This document shows, in pieces, positions 62,964 through 64,000 of a stretch of DNA of 64,000 nt. Where the stretch lies: assembly GCA_029945375.1 (NCBI GenBank), contig CM057060.1, positions 1,612,001 to 1,676,000 on the forward strand. The letters are read 5' to 3'. This DNA comes from Agaricus subrufescens (taxonomy: Eukaryota; Basidiomycota; Agaricomycetes; Agaricales; Agaricaceae). The first letter of the stretch is position 1, and each line of letters opens with the position of its first letter. The position numbers and the translations under genes are program-made. Below the pieces are notes generated by a model that was not told the origin of the DNA, ran no database searches, and saw nothing but the letters and a program-made list of their open reading frames with translations.

Positions 62964-64000
62964 TTAGATGGGTATCGCAGAATGAGGACCATCGTTCAAT
63001 GCTGGATGAGGCACCTGTATCATGGACGAGCGAGCGCTCCTTGTGCGCGATAGATTGGATGTGAGCCTCCCATCTTGTTTGAGATTGAGAGGATTCACGA
63101 ACATCGGAGAAAATGACCTGGGAGTCGGAGAAGTGAAGGACGAAACATGCAGCAATATTGCAAATTCTTCCGTCATTCTTGTAAGCTGGTGAATGGAGGT
63201 ACGAAGGGCGGAAGGGACAGAATGCATGATACTATAGGCCTTGACGAGGCCTGAAATCTGAACCACAATCTAGAGGGCATTCGTTAGCAAGCCCGAACGT
63301 TTTATGAAAACCAAAATAAGTTACTCTGAGGAAAAGCTGTGCATCTTCCTGCAGTAGTTTCTTTTCTGACATCAAATCTCCGCCATGCATCTTCGATATA
63401 ATCTCGGAGAGTTTCGCAGTGGCCGTTCGTGCTTGTTCCAACACCGTAAGTACTTCTTGTTTATTCTGACCTGATTTGCTCAACAACGTATCTGCGGCCA
63501 TGTCCCAAACTTTTGGGGCCATCTCCACGGCATTCTGGATCGCATTCAGAGTATCAAAATCAATCTTTCGTTTCGAGTTTCCTTGTAAGTCTGTAAAAAA
63601 TTTTTTCGCTGTCGAGGAGGGGGAAGAAGAGGGCGAGCGACTTGGATCTGACTTCTGGGAATCGTGGCGGGTATGGGACCTCAAGCGTTCTTCCGATGAG
63701 TTCCAGAAAGACAACAGTGGTGGAGCCCTAAGCACCGATGATGCTGGGGCAGTTGTCTGGCGTTTCGGGGTCCGAAGTGTCGGGACATGGGGGGCAGGCC
63801 CAGATAGTACGCCCCCCATGAAAGTCGACGACATTTCGTTAGATGGTAGCTTTTTACCAATCTCGACGTCCTTGGAACTGAAGGAGCCCGCATGACGTCG
63901 TGTAGTGCGGTTCCGAGTAGAAATCCCGACACGTAGAGTATGTTGCGATGGCAGGTCAAATCCTAAAACATTTTCGGAAAGTTGCCCAGGGCTGTCTTTG
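62964..64000 (-). CDS. SOG2-like RAM signalling protein, 5' end outside the window
   Basis: The frame is open from the right edge of the window, so only the C-terminal part is seen: exon from beyond 64000 to about 63325, then about 63271 to 62964 after an intron joined at LFLR|IVVQ. Seen: a Ser/Thr-rich disordered stretch, then a helical region FDTLNAIQNAVEMAPKVWDM, LTVLEQARTATAKLSEIISK, a central helix LLQEDAQLFLRIVVQISGLV, and TRMTEEFAILLHVSSF. This helical arrangement ending in a LLxVSS(Y/F) motif fits the SOG2 domain of the fungal RAM (morphogenesis kinase) pathway, where Sog2 has LRRs at the N-terminus. Those repeats would lie outside the window, so the call is moderate. Confidence 0.58.

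Overview
The window is a gene-dense piece of a filamentous basidiomycete genome, most likely an Agaricomycete. Nearly every gene is broken by short GT-AG introns of about 45-65 nt. Coding exons are GC-rich, intergenic DNA carries poly-T and poly-pyrimidine tracts, and several genes match families typical of mushrooms (MARVEL-like tetraspan proteins, a fungal Hv1 proton channel, an Ala/Glu/Pro-rich acidic protein). No rRNA, tRNA, CRISPR, transposase or reverse transcriptase was seen. Exon coordinates were derived by hand from reading-frame continuity, splice signals and remembered family sequences. They are inferences, not transcript data.

Left arm (1-7.3 kb): the 5' part of a RhoGEF gene (-) sits 63 bp head-to-head with a METTL21/EFM6-type protein methyltransferase (+). 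A small EF-hand-like acidic protein (-) follows, divergent from the splicing helicase PRP28 (+, 11 exons). A 5.3 kb stretch with no supportable gene (7.3-12.5 kb) precedes a HAL4/SAT4-family kinase (+). Next come an OS-9/Yos9 ER lectin (-) ending in RDEL and a three-AT-hook HMGA-like protein (+).

Metabolic core (19.9-24.7 kb): three consecutive kynurenine-pathway enzymes are contiguous: kynurenine 3-monooxygenase (BNA4, -), kynureninase (BNA5, +) and kynurenine formamidase (BNA7, -). BNA4 and BNA5 share a 253 bp divergent promoter. BNA5 and BNA7 converge. Together they turn N-formylkynurenine into 3-hydroxyanthranilate, feeding de novo NAD synthesis.

Middle (24.9-45.2 kb): PMP3 (57 aa in five exons), eIF2B-epsilon (GCD6) whose W2 domain shows a frame conflict and an apparent deletion, a low-complexity Ala/Glu/Pro/Lys protein, the nucleolar rRNA methyltransferase NOP2, a FUN14 mitochondrial protein divergent from a voltage-gated proton channel, two co-oriented MARVEL-like membrane proteins, and a PP4R1-like HEAT-repeat phosphatase subunit.

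Right arm (45.8-64 kb): aspartate aminotransferase, an unrecognised 78-residue ORF, an AN1 zinc finger protein, the t-SNARE SSO1, argininosuccinate lyase (ARG4) divergent from an MCH1-like transporter, an AIG1/FAR-17a membrane protein, PIG-H/GPI15, PDCD5, the deadenylase PAN2, and the C-terminal part of a SOG2-like RAM-pathway protein running off the right edge.

The observations most worth checking are the three-gene kynurenine cluster with an inverted repeat in its shared promoter, the eIF2B-epsilon W2 defect, three predicted GC-AG introns, three 17-nt microexons in unrelated genes, and the large gene-free interval upstream of the kinase.
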